Part shown: positions 52,311 through 59,779 of the stretch, in pieces
Numbering within the stretch: position 1 is the first letter of the stretch
How the letters are laid out: each line of letters opens with the position of its first letter
NCBI GenBank assembly: GCA_965216905.1
Contig: OZ244213.1
Location: forward strand, 496,001 to 560,000
From: G965216905 sp965216905
GTDB lineage: Bacteria; Actinomycetota; Acidimicrobiia; Spongiisociales; ZC4RG35
Direction: 5' to 3'
Length of the DNA: 64,000 nucleotides
Made by a program: the position numbers and the translations under genes
The notes under the pieces: generated by a model
What the model saw: the letters and a program-made list of their open reading frames with translations, nothing else
Database searches by the model: none
What the model was told of the DNA's origin: nothing

Positions 52311-53452
52311 GCCGGAACCCCTTCATCCGCTATCGAGCCTTTCTGGACTCGTACCGACTGGCGCGCAGCCGAGGCTGGAGCGATGCCGACTTCGTCGCCA
52401 GAGTCTCCGAGCTCGATCAAGCGGTCGCAGCCGTGAGCGGCAACGGTTTCACGATCACACCCTTCGCCGAGTGTCATGATCTGGCCCGGCAGCTCGACCT
52501 GCCGAACCGCGTCTGGGTGAAAGACGACACCCACAACGTCGGCGGATCGCACAAGGGACGGCATCTGTTCGGGGTGATGCTTCACCAGCTGGTGACTCCG
52601 GGCGCGGCCGGGGGCGAGCTGGCCATCGCATCCTGTGGCAACGCAGCCGTGGCCGCCGCCATCGTCGCACGAGCCGTGGAGCGGCCGTTGCGCGTCTTCA
52701 TCCCAACGTGGGCAGACCCATTGGTGGTCGCGCGACTGGAGGAGCTGCACGCCCGCATCGAGGTCTGTGAACGCCGGGCCGGGGAGGTCGGCGATCCGGC
52801 GTTCCTCCGGTTCACCGAAGCCATCGATGCCGGAGCCGTGCCGTTCTCGGTCCAGGGAACCGTGACCGCGACCACCATCGACGGCGGACGGACGCTGGGG
52901 TGGGAACTCGCCGAGCAGATCGGTGAGCGATCGATCACAGGGCCCGTCCGGCTGCCGCTCCAGATCGGCGGCGGCGCCATGGCCGCATCGGTCGCCGGTG
53001 GCCTGGCCGATGGCGTCCGCCGAGGGCTGGCGGACGTCCACCCCATCTACCACCCGGTTCAAAGCGAGGCCTGTGCGCCTCTCGTCCGGGCGTGGGACCG
53101 GTTGATGCGAATCGATGGCGGTATCGACCATCGTCTCGGTGAGGCCCGTCGCCAGCCGGATCGTTTCATGTGGGCCTGGGAGGACGTCGGGGTCTCCGCC
53201 GCGTCCGGAATCCTCGACGACGTGACCTACGACTGGCTCCCGGTGGTCGACGCCACGATGCGGTCGGGCGGGTTCGCGGTGGTGGTGTCAGAAGGTCAGA
53301 TCGTCGAGGCGAACCGCCGAGCGAAACGAGGCACGGGAGTGGCGGTCAGTCCGACCGGCTCGGCCGGCGTGGCTGCTCTGTTGACCGAAGCCGTGCGGGA
53401 TGCGCTGGACCCGGCCGACCAGATCGTCGTGATCTTCACCGGTTCCGCATGA
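52307..53452 (+). CDS. Fold-type-II PLP-dependent enzyme, threonine-synthase/dehydratase-like (second of pair)
   Basis: 381 residues. Lysine K83 in VKDDTHNVGGSHKGRHLF, phosphate loop IASCGNAAVAAAIVARA, and a cofactor glycine segment LQIGGGAMAASVAGGL. It resembles threonine synthase and amino-acid ammonia-lyases of fold type II, as does E. coli YgeX (diaminopropionate ammonia-lyase), but is not obviously YgeX. The GTG overlaps the previous stop (GTGA, 52307-52310), so the two PLP proteins are probably made together and may form one complex. Last gene of the rightward operon; a terminator follows. Confidence 0.7.
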   Translation: MSRNPFIRYRAFLDSYRLARSRGWSDADFVARVSELDQAVAAVSGNGFTITPFAECHDLARQLDLPNRVWVKDDTHNVGGSHKGRHLFGVMLHQLVTPGAAGGELAIASCGNAAVAAAIVARAVERPLRVFIPTWADPLVVARLEELHARIEVCERRAGEVGDPAFLRFTEAIDAGAVPFSVQGTVTATTIDGGRTLGWELAEQIGERSITGPVRLPLQIGGGAMAASVAGGLADGVRRGLADVHPIYHPVQSEACAPLVRAWDRLMRIDGGIDHRLGEARRQPDRFMWAWEDVGVSAASGILDDVTYDWLPVVDATMRSGGFAVVVSEGQIVEANRRAKRGTGVAVSPTGSAGVAALLTEAVRDALDPADQIVVIFTGSA

Positions 53453-53456
53453 CCAG

Positions 53457-53493
53457 CCTGCTCCCAGGCGCCGGAATGGTGCCTGGGAACAGG
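53457..53493. terminator. Convergent hairpin terminator
   Basis: CCTG-C-TCCCAGGCGCC / GGTGCCTGGGA-A-CAGG: a stem of about 15 pairs with one mismatch and one G-T pair around loop GGAAT. It lies between the end of the island operon and the leftward gene at 53501, serving both directions. Confidence 0.7.
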
Positions 53494-53500
53494 TTCGCTC

Positions 53501-53788
53501 TCAGGCCTTGGCGAGTGCCTGACGGATCAGCCCGATGATCACCATCAAAACGCCACCGCCCACCCCACCCGAAGCGATGCTGCCGAGAATCGCTCCGAGA
53601 TCCAGGCTGCCGCTCGGTCCGGCGGCGATCCCGAGCAGGCCGAGCAACTGGCCCCCCAATCCCCCGCCGAGGATGCCGACGAGTGAGTTGCCCAGCGTTC
53701 CGAGGCTCATGTTCTTGAGAAGTCCGCCGGCGACGTTTCCGCCGACGGCACCCGACAAGAGCTGGATGACCAGCGCCAGTACGTTCAT
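53501..53788 (-). CDS. Glycine-rich hydrophobic small protein
   Basis: 95 residues, almost entirely Gly, Leu, Ala, Ile and Val with repeated GG pairs (LSGAVGGNVAGGLLKN, GILGGGLGGQLLGLLG, ASGGVGGGVLMVIIGLI): a glycine-zipper-like membrane-inserting pattern. No charged residues inside. Function unknown. GGAGGG stands 7 nt before the ATG at 53788. ACGCTA at 53840-53845 could be its -10 (TAGCGT on the minus strand). Confidence 0.65.
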   Translation of the reverse strand: MNVLALVIQLLSGAVGGNVAGGLLKNMSLGTLGNSLVGILGGGLGGQLLGLLGIAAGPSGSLDLGAILGSIASGGVGGGVLMVIIGLIRQALAKA

Positions 53789-53875
53789 TCTGTTCCCTCC
53801 GGTTTCGCTGTCGCAGACGTCCTGCGACGGCGGCCGCAACGCTACACGACGACGCGGTCTCCAGGCGACGTACCG

Positions 53876-54334
53876 TCAACCGATGTCGGGTGATCGGACT
53901 GCGGCCGGCTTGGCGATGAACACGTTGCAGCGAGCCCGCTCGAGGGCTCGCAGGCTGGTGGAACCGAGAAACGTCGATGACAGCCGACCCCTTCCCCGCG
54001 TTCCCAGCACCAGCAACCCGGCGTCCACCTCGTCGCAGTAGTCGACGAGGACATCGGCGGGGTAGCCGTCCAGATCCTTGCGAACCACCGTCACCGGTGC
54101 CCGCTCGATCATCTCCTCGACCGCCGCCCAAACCACACCCCGGTGTGAGTCGGCCACCTGGGCGGTGTCGATCACTCCGCCTGCCAGGTGCAGGACCGCG
54201 GGAGTGAAGTCGAGAACGTGCACGACGTGCAGGTCGGCATCACGCGCATCGGCTTCCTCGATGGCGTGTTGCAGGGCGACACGGGCATGCTCACCGACAT
54301 CGATACCCACGACCACGGGACGCTTGTCATGCAT
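53876..54334 (-). CDS. Universal stress protein
   Basis: 152 residues with the UspA fold: VVVGIDVGEHARVALQHAIE at the start, VLVDYCDEVDAGLLVLGTRG and the ATP-binding-type loop GTRGRGRLSSTFLGSTSLRAL. The G-2x-G-9x-G(S/T) pattern is present (GRGRL...GSTS), so ATP binding is likely. The ATG at 54334 is preferred because AGGAGG is 5 nt upstream; the GTG before it is too close. It diverges from a second USP gene. Confidence 0.87.
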   Translation of the reverse strand: MHDKRPVVVGIDVGEHARVALQHAIEEADARDADLHVVHVLDFTPAVLHLAGGVIDTAQVADSHRGVVWAAVEEMIERAPVTVVRKDLDGYPADVLVDYCDEVDAGLLVLGTRGRGRLSSTFLGSTSLRALERARCNVFIAKPAAVRSPDIG

Positions 54335-54508
54335 CACTGCCTCCTTCCGACTTCAGTCTCGAAGATGTGGAGCGGCCTTGCCAGAGACCTTGGACACCAC
54401 GTCACGGGACGGTGAGACACCGGGTTGCGACCTCTGCCCCTAACGAATCGCCACTCGAAGACGAAGACTGGAGGTGCGTCCAACGACGACCCCGACCAAG
54501 GAGGCGTC

Positions 54509-54934
54509 ATGCCAATCGTGGCCGCCATCGATACCTCACCGATCGTCCCGACCGTGCTCAACCGTGCGCTCGAACAGGCCCGCCAGAGCGGCGCCGACCT
54601 GCATGTCGTCCACGTGTTTCACCCGCCGGAGACCTACTGGGCCGGCGGCGCATACATCTTCGACGACCAGGAACTCGAACAGGCGGAACGGAACCGCGTC
54701 TGGGAGATGGCCGCCCAAGTACTCGACGAAGCGGACCTCGAGTGGACTCAGGTCGACCTCCGTGGATATCCGGCCACCCTCATCGCCGAGTACGCCGCCA
54801 CCGTCGATGCTCGGCTGATCGTCATCGGAACGCGTGGTCGGGGCGAGTTCCGGTCGTTGTTGCTGGGTTCGACCAGCCACGGCGTCATCCACGACGCACC
54901 GTGTGACGTGCTGGTGGTTCGCCCGCAGGAGTGA
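54509..54934 (+). CDS. Universal stress protein
   Basis: 141 residues. UspA fold: MPIVAAIDTSPIVPTVLNRAL, then RLIVIGTRGRGEFRSLLLGSTSHG with the nucleotide-binding glycines. AAGGAGG lies 6-7 nt before the ATG. The divergent pair of USP genes (54334 and 54509) shares a 174-bp intergenic region in which I see no clear operator. Confidence 0.87.
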   Translation: MPIVAAIDTSPIVPTVLNRALEQARQSGADLHVVHVFHPPETYWAGGAYIFDDQELEQAERNRVWEMAAQVLDEADLEWTQVDLRGYPATLIAEYAATVDARLIVIGTRGRGEFRSLLLGSTSHGVIHDAPCDVLVVRPQE

Positions 54935-54957
54935 CCGGCGGCCACCAACCGAAGAGG

Positions 54958-55161
54958 TCAGGGTTCTCGAGGGAGCCGATCGGGCAGATCGATCACTGCT
55001 TCGATGACGACTTGCGACTGCATCGTGGGAGCGGCCCAGTGCTCATCACTCTCCCAGCGCGACATGAAGATGGCGGCCGCTCCGATCGCACCGGCCACCG
55101 TCAACCTCCGGATCCAAGCGATCGGTGGCCGTGACGGGTGCCGATGCAGCGATCGCGTCAT
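54958..55161 (-). CDS. Small membrane protein coupled to NAD(P)H-hydrate epimerase gene
   Basis: 67 residues, with a basic N-terminus (TRSLHRHPSRPP), one hydrophobic helix (RLTVAGAIGAAAIFM) and a short C-terminal part (QSQVVIEAVIDLPDRL). Its ATG overlaps the epimerase stop (TGATG at 55159-55163), which supports translation. The end resembles the first strand of an SRPBCC domain, so it might be the remnant of a longer gene; no continuation is seen after the stop. Confidence 0.4.
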   Translation of the reverse strand: MTRSLHRHPSRPPIAWIRRLTVAGAIGAAAIFMSRWESDEHWAAPTMQSQVVIEAVIDLPDRLPREP

Positions 55162-55916
55162 CACCGGCCCGTCTCCACCTTGTCCATCGCCGGACCAATC
55201 CTCCGGATGGGTGAGGGAGCGAACAGCGACACCGGCACGTCGATCCCGGCCCGGCGGAATACGGCCCGAGGTATGCCGAGGTCGGCGACGAACAACTCGC
55301 CGGTCTGGGGAGCGTCGAGCCCGGTCTTGGGCAAGGCCAGCGTCACGGTCCGAAACGCCGCGACACAGACCGACGGCGACCGTCCGGTGGTTGCATCCAG
55401 GCCGGACGGAACATCCAGCGACACGACCGGTGCCGAGACCGAGCCGGCCAGTTCGATCAATGCGGCGGCCGCCCCCTGCGGCGTCGCGCGCAGGCCGTAC
55501 CCGATGACTGCATCGACCACGACGTCGGGCTCTCCCGGAACCGCCGATCCGCCCGCATCGAGGACGGTCCCCCCGGCGAGTTCCATCAGCCGGCGTTGCG
55601 ATCCCGGCACGCCGGTGGGAACGGCGGTGACCATCACCCGAACTCGGGCGCCGCGGTTGGCGAGATGCGGGCCGGCGCACATGCCACCTCCCCCGTTTCC
55701 ACCGGTTCCGGCCAGGACCAGCACGTTGGCCCCGGCCGGATCACCCGCAAGGACATCGACGACGGCCTCGGCCAGGTTTCGCCCGGCGTTTTCCATCATC
55801 TGCCAGAGATTGGGTCCGCTTTCATTCATGGCGATTCGATCGACTTCGGCCATCTGAGCGGCAGTCACCCCGGGGACGACCAGCCCCTCGTCGGTCACGA
55901 AGGTCGCCGAGCTCAT
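55161..55916 (-). CDS. nnrE: NAD(P)H-hydrate epimerase (YjeF N-terminal family)
   Basis: 251 residues, a stand-alone YjeF_N domain. Motifs: MAEVDRIAMNESGPNLWQMM at the start, the nucleotide-binding VLVLAGTGGNGGGGMCAG, VVVDAVIGYGLRATPQG, and SLDVPSGLDATTG near the end. It repairs damaged NADH/NADPH hydrates by epimerisation; the partner dehydratase (YjeF_C) is not in this window. Its start overlaps the stop of the selenoprotein candidate (ATGA, 55913-55916), so the two share an mRNA. Confidence 0.85.
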   Translation of the reverse strand: MSSATFVTDEGLVVPGVTAAQMAEVDRIAMNESGPNLWQMMENAGRNLAEAVVDVLAGDPAGANVLVLAGTGGNGGGGMCAGPHLANRGARVRVMVTAVPTGVPGSQRRLMELAGGTVLDAGGSAVPGEPDVVVDAVIGYGLRATPQGAAAALIELAGSVSAPVVSLDVPSGLDATTGRSPSVCVAAFRTVTLALPKTGLDAPQTGELFVADLGIPRAVFRRAGIDVPVSLFAPSPIRRIGPAMDKVETGR

Positions 55917-56893
55917 CGACTCGGTGCGTGATCGAATCGGTCCAGACCGAGCCGGGTGATCACCGCCGCCATCTCGGCCCGACGACGGTTCGATACCGGC
56001 ATCCCCGTGGCGTCGGCGATTCGATTCATCATCTGGAAGTTGGCGACCACTGCTGCGGCTCGGATCACCGCTTCGTCTCCGAGCACCGCCCCCAGCTCCG
56101 AGCGCGCCAGCGCCAGGCGGGTTCGATCACGATTGACCGCCGCGTCGATGAACCCCAGCAGGGCTCTGCCGCCTGGAAGTGCCGGGTCGACGGTGGGGTC
56201 GGTGACCGCGAGGAGATCGACCGGGACTTGGTTGGCCTGAGCGCTCCAACTGAGCATCTCGACATGTGCCAGCACTCAGTAGAAGCATTGGTTCAACGCC
56301 GAGGTTCGGGCAGCCACCAGCTCCATCTGCGGCCTCGACAATCCCCGCGCCACCAGCGCCTGCCCCATCTCCTCGTATCGAAGGTAGAGAAGACCGTGGA
56401 GCCGTTCGACCTCGGCGTTCGCATCCGGCACCAGCGAGAGTGCCTGGGTGATGCTGGCACCGCCGACCATGGGCACCCATGCGCTCCGAAGGCGAGCGTC
56501 GGCCGCGATGCGACCGGTTGGCGCACCCTCGACCGGCCGAGGGATTGGCTCGAGTTCGAAACCCAGGGACCACATCAGCGTGTCGATGGCGACGCCACGC
56601 GCCACCACCGAGACGACCTCCACGTACTCGGCGACCGCTACACCTCTCGATTCCGTGGCTGCCACCCACGGTTGCCGGATGGTGGCCGGCACTGCAGCCA
56701 CCGTTCCCGCCACCAGCTGGCGGTCGGACTCGAAGTCACCCCGAACCCCTTCGATCGCGGCACGAGCCGTACGCAGACAGGCGAGCCGCTGCCGACCGTC
56801 CAGCGTCGCTCCGGGGCCCGCCAACCGCTTCCACACCGCTCCAACGCCGGCGGCCAGCTCGCCGTTCAGCATCTCCAGTGCCGCCAATCCCAT
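55913..56893 (-). CDS. AhpD/CMD-family protein, probable selenoprotein with in-frame UGA (CxxU)
   Basis: Read through one TGA (56276-56278), the frame encodes 326 residues. The junction reads ALNQCFY-U-VLAHVEML: Cys203, Sec206 and His210, exactly the CxxCxxxH redox motif of AhpD-like carboxymuconolactone-decarboxylase proteins, with selenocysteine at the second cysteine. Both sides of the TGA are in the same frame and both resemble the family (EYVEVVSVVARGVAIDT before; ELGAVLGDEAVIRAAAVVAN after), so neither half makes sense alone. A hairpin 15 nt after the UGA fits a bacterial SECIS. The leaderless ATG at 56893 lies 6 nt from minus-strand TACGCT. Likely peroxidase or thiol oxidoreductase. 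Confidence 0.75.
56239..56260 (-). promoter_or_regulatory. Putative bacterial SECIS hairpin downstream of the UGA
   Basis: RNA reads GAG-A-UGCUC [AGUUG] GAGCG-CUC: eight pairs with one bulged A and a 5-nt loop carrying G in its second position. The loop begins 24 nt after the UGA. Both the loop G and the distance match what is generally reported for bacterial SECIS elements in coding sequence. Confidence 0.6.
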
Positions 56894-56899
56894 CACACC

Positions 56900-56905
56900 A
56901 GCGTA
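56900..56905 (-). promoter_or_regulatory. -10 hexamer TACGCT of the selenoprotein/epimerase operon
   Basis: Minus-strand TACGCT, 6 nt before the ATG at 56893; leaderless arrangement. Confidence 0.5.
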
Positions 56906-57001
56906 CGGCGATGCGCTCGGTACCGACGGCCAACCGTTGCCCAGCTCGGGGCGGATGGGCGCCGGGCCGACTTTGGAGTCGACAACCGACCCCAGACACC
57001 A

Positions 57002-57031
57002 GGAGACCCCCCGATTGCTCGGGGGGTCCCT
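57002..57031. terminator. GC-rich hairpin between leftward genes
   Basis: GACCCCCCGA / TCGGGGGGTC, a perfect 10-bp stem with a TTGC loop. Terminator candidate for the leftward membrane-protein gene that ends at 57083. Confidence 0.55.
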
Positions 57032-57036
57032 GGGGT

Positions 57037-57072
57037 CGCCGGATTGGAGAGAGCTTCCGGCGTCTTTTTTTT
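57037..57072 (+). terminator. Hairpin followed by T8 (plus-strand orientation)
   Basis: CGCCGGA / TCCGGCG (7 bp) with a 12-nt loop, followed at once by TC and eight T. It is a classical intrinsic terminator for plus-strand transcription, although both flanking genes are leftward. For the minus strand the A8 precedes the stem. Confidence 0.55.
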
Positions 57073-57082
57073 GTTGACTCGT

Positions 57083-57769
57083 TCAGACGGAGACGGGCGT
57101 CCGCTCCCGAGCTTCGCCGACCACCGGATCCCGGCCCTTGGCTGCCCACACCAGTCCGAGACCGGCGAGGATCAGCGTGGCGCCCAGGCCTGCGAACAGA
57201 CCGGACATGGCCATTCCGAGCTGGAGGGCGGAGTGGGTGACGGTGCCGACACCGAGCTCTCCGACCAGACCGTGGACGGTGCCAGACCAGGCTTGCTCAC
57301 GGGCGGGACCCTCGAGCGGGTGCTGGCGGTCGAAGTCGGTCCAGTACTTGCCGTCCACCGGGACCTCGTACTCGCCTGCGGCGAACACCTCACCTTCGTA
57401 CTCGACGTCTTCGTCAAGGACGACGGTCTCGGTGCCGTAGATCACGTGGTGGGTGATGACGGCCATCTGGTACATGTACTCGGAGGCGGTGTTGACCAAC
57501 GGGTCATCCGGATCGATGTCGGATTCCACGACCGGGTAACCCCACTCGTCGGTGAGCATCGTCATGATGGCTTCCGCCGCGGCGGGATCGCCACGATCGA
57601 CGAGCTGACCCTCTTCGTTGTAGCTCAGGGTGACATTCTGGACTTCGCTGAATTTCTGCAGCGAGTTGTAGCCATCCTGAACCTTGGCGAACGCAACTCC
57701 GCCGGCTACCAGGAACACCAGTCCGACCAGGGACAGGACGTAACCCAGGGTTGTGAGACGTTTCATCAT
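57083..57769 (-). CDS. Hypothetical two-helix membrane protein with extracytoplasmic domain
   Basis: 228 residues. Transmembrane helices near both ends (LGYVLSLVGLVFLVAGGVAF and MSGLFAGLGATLILAGLGLVW) enclose an acidic extracytoplasmic domain of about 150 residues (VQDGYNSLQKFSEVQNVTLS...VDGKYWTDFDRQHPLEGP). Conserved Trp/Tyr-rich patches suggest a folded domain, but I do not recognise it. AGGAGGT lies 5 nt before the ATG at 57769. A CRP-like palindrome overlaps the region just upstream. Confidence 0.65.
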   Translation of the reverse strand: MMKRLTTLGYVLSLVGLVFLVAGGVAFAKVQDGYNSLQKFSEVQNVTLSYNEEGQLVDRGDPAAAEAIMTMLTDEWGYPVVESDIDPDDPLVNTASEYMYQMAVITHHVIYGTETVVLDEDVEYEGEVFAAGEYEVPVDGKYWTDFDRQHPLEGPAREQAWSGTVHGLVGELGVGTVTHSALQLGMAMSGLFAGLGATLILAGLGLVWAAKGRDPVVGEARERTPVSV

Positions 57770-57790
57770 CGGCGACCTCCTCGCAGTAGT

Positions 57791-57808
57791 TTGTGAAGAA
57801 CGTCACAA
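57791..57808. promoter_or_regulatory. CRP/FNR-type palindrome TTGTGA-N6-TCACAA
   Basis: TTGTGAAGAACGTCACAA is a perfect inverted repeat with the TGTGAN6TCACA core used by CRP-family regulators. It lies 21 bp upstream of the ATG at 57769, a position that would favour repression or control close to the transcription start. Confidence 0.6.
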
Positions 57809-57942
57809 GCATCATCGCTCACCCCCGCGGGAAGGGGTATCGAGCATTTGGCCCTACCGGTGGGACTGATGGCCCTTCGCACCGTCCCGGGCGAGACGGA
57901 GGCCGGCGCAGGCGGCGTCGGCGATGGTCCGAATGGCGCTAC

Positions 57943-59223
57943 TCAGACGCTGCTCAGTGCCTTCTCGATGTCGAGCCGCAGATCCTCGAAGTCCTCGATC
58001 CCCACCGCCAGTCGAATGAGGCCGTCGGTGACGCCGTGGGCACGGCGAACCTCCGGGGCCACCCCGGCGTGCGTCATGCTGGCCGGATGCTCGGCCAGGG
58101 ACTCCGTGCCGCCCAGACTCACGGCGAGATGGATCAGCTCGAGAGAGTCGAGAAACCGGAATGCAGCCGCTTCGCCGCCCTCGACCTCGAACGAAACCAC
58201 TGCGCCGGGCCCCTGGCATTGACGGCGGTACAGCTCGTAGTCCGCGTGTTCTCGATCCAAGAGGCTCAGGTGTCGGACACCGAAGACCTTGGGATGCTGG
58301 TCGAGCAGTCGGGCGACGGCGCCGGCATTCTCGGTGGCACGCCGCACTCTCAGGTCGAGCGTTTCCAGGCTGCGCATCAGCAGCCAAGCCGTCCAGGAGT
58401 CGAGCATGGTTCCGAAGAACGTTCTCATCGCCCCCACCGGCTCGATCGCTCGTCGAGTACCGACCGCGGCACCGGCGATGAGGTCGCTGTGCCCGCCCAG
58501 GTATTTGGTGGCCGAGTAGAGCGAGATGTCGGCGCCGAGATCGAGGGGACGTTGCCACACGGGGCCGAGGAAGGTGTTGTCCACCACCACGAACGGCCGA
58601 TCGTCGCCGACCGCCAGTCGATCGGCGAGCCGCCGAGCCATCGAGATGTCGAAGAGTTCGTTGGTGGGGTTGGCCGGAGTCTCGACGTAGATCACCCCGA
58701 CCTTCCGATCCGACAACCGGTCGAGATGATCGTCTTCGGTCAGGCTGCGATCGAGCAGATACGAGTCGATGCCGAATTCGGGCAGGATGTCTCGGAACAC
58801 ATGATCGGTCCCGCCGTACAACGGGGCGGTGTGGACGGCCACCGAACCCGGACGCAGGTGCGAGAGCAGGGTGGTGGCGATGGCCGCCATCCCGGATGCG
58901 AACGTGAGCGCCGACTCCCCACCCTCCCACAGTCGCAGCCGATCCTCGACAATCTCGATCCCCGGGTTGTTGATCCGGCTGTAGATGAGACCCGCCCGCT
59001 CCTGCGGTTCCGGTGTCCGGAGACCGTAGGCCAGCTCGAAGTGGCGTTTCCCTTCGAGCGCCGAACCGAATACGAAGGTCGAGGTCTGGAAGATGGGCGG
59101 CTTGAGGGCTCCCTCCGACCACTCGGGGCGGTATCCGTGCCCCATCATGGCGCTGACCGGACTCCAGCGACTCGCACCATCCTCGACCGTTTGGCCATCT
59201 GAACGAAAAACCTGTGCCTTCAT
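57943..59223 (-). CDS. Cys/Met-metabolism PLP enzyme (cystathionine/methionine gamma-lyase type)
   Basis: 426 residues, fold-type-I gamma family. Visible: YSRINNPGIEIVEDRL, ALTFASGMAAIATTLLSHL, the PLP aspartate region VVDNTFLGPVWQRPL and the lysine in SLYSATKYLGGHSD, then SLGGTESLAEHPASMTH. It could be methionine gamma-lyase, cystathionine gamma-lyase or gamma-synthase; a clear discriminating residue is not seen by eye. The divergent Lrp regulator favours a catabolic, amino-acid-induced lyase. Minus-strand TAGCGT (59236-59241) lies 12 nt before the ATG. Confidence 0.87.
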   Translation of the reverse strand: MKAQVFRSDGQTVEDGASRWSPVSAMMGHGYRPEWSEGALKPPIFQTSTFVFGSALEGKRHFELAYGLRTPEPQERAGLIYSRINNPGIEIVEDRLRLWEGGESALTFASGMAAIATTLLSHLRPGSVAVHTAPLYGGTDHVFRDILPEFGIDSYLLDRSLTEDDHLDRLSDRKVGVIYVETPANPTNELFDISMARRLADRLAVGDDRPFVVVDNTFLGPVWQRPLDLGADISLYSATKYLGGHSDLIAGAAVGTRRAIEPVGAMRTFFGTMLDSWTAWLLMRSLETLDLRVRRATENAGAVARLLDQHPKVFGVRHLSLLDREHADYELYRRQCQGPGAVVSFEVEGGEAAAFRFLDSLELIHLAVSLGGTESLAEHPASMTHAGVAPEVRRAHGVTDGLIRLAVGIEDFEDLRLDIEKALSSV

Positions 59224-59235
59224 GCGACCATCGTC

Positions 59236-59245
59236 ACGCTATTCT
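59236..59245. promoter_or_regulatory. Second bidirectional promoter with overlapping -10 elements
   Basis: ACGCTATTCT holds minus-strand TAGCGT (59236-59241, 12 nt from the lyase ATG) and plus-strand TATTCT (59240-59245, about 55 nt from the Lrp ATG). The hexamers share the TA, as in the partner-switching locus at 33489-33498. Confidence 0.5.
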
Positions 59246-59299
59246 CTGGATCAAGCAAGACCCGTCGCGAGGTTTTCGAGATCGTCCGCGGATACGCTC

Positions 59300-59770
59300 A
59301 TGGATCGAACAGATCGACACATCTTGGAGCTCCTTCAGCAAGATGCGCGACGCTCCAACAAGGAGGTGGCGGCCCGAGTCGGCGTGGCCGACTCCACCCT
59401 GTCGCTTCGCATTCGGCGACTCGAACGAGCCGGGGTGCTCCTCGGCTACCACGCCCGAGTCGCACCGGAAGCGCTGGCGATCGGGCTCCAGGCGATCATC
59501 GCCGTCAAGCTGCATCGTCATTCACGAGCCGCCATCGGGGCCTTCTGGGAGCACACTCGACGCCTACCCGAAGCCACGCGGGTGTTCCACGTGACCGGCC
59601 CCAACGACTTCCTGGTCCACGTTGTCGTACGCGACATCGAACATCTCAAGGGTTTGACCTCCGACGTCCTGACGACCTGGGAGGAGGTGGCACACCTGGA
59701 GACATCGGTGGTGTACGACCAAAGAGACCACGGCGCCCTCCCCGACCTGACCCTGTCCGAGACCGGCTGA
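59300..59770 (+). CDS. Lrp/AsnC-family transcriptional regulator
   Basis: 156 residues, full length. N-terminal HTH: RTDRHILELLQQDARRSNKE, then VGVADSTLSLRIRRLERAGVL. C-terminal RAM effector domain: GLQAIIAVKLHRHSR... VFHVTGPNDFLVHVVVRDIEHL. It diverges from the gamma-lyase-type gene 76 bp away, the classic arrangement of an Lrp sensor controlling its neighbour, probably in response to methionine or a similar amino acid. No Shine-Dalgarno is visible before the ATG. Confidence 0.9.
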   Translation: MDRTDRHILELLQQDARRSNKEVAARVGVADSTLSLRIRRLERAGVLLGYHARVAPEALAIGLQAIIAVKLHRHSRAAIGAFWEHTRRLPEATRVFHVTGPNDFLVHVVVRDIEHLKGLTSDVLTTWEEVAHLETSVVYDQRDHGALPDLTLSETG

Positions 59771-59779
59771 GTCACCCGC

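Noticed and set aside
55913..56275. A separate 120-residue gene starting with the GTG right after the TGA
   Set aside because: It would begin in the middle of the CxxCxxxH motif and lacks its own ribosome binding site; one read-through gene explains both halves.
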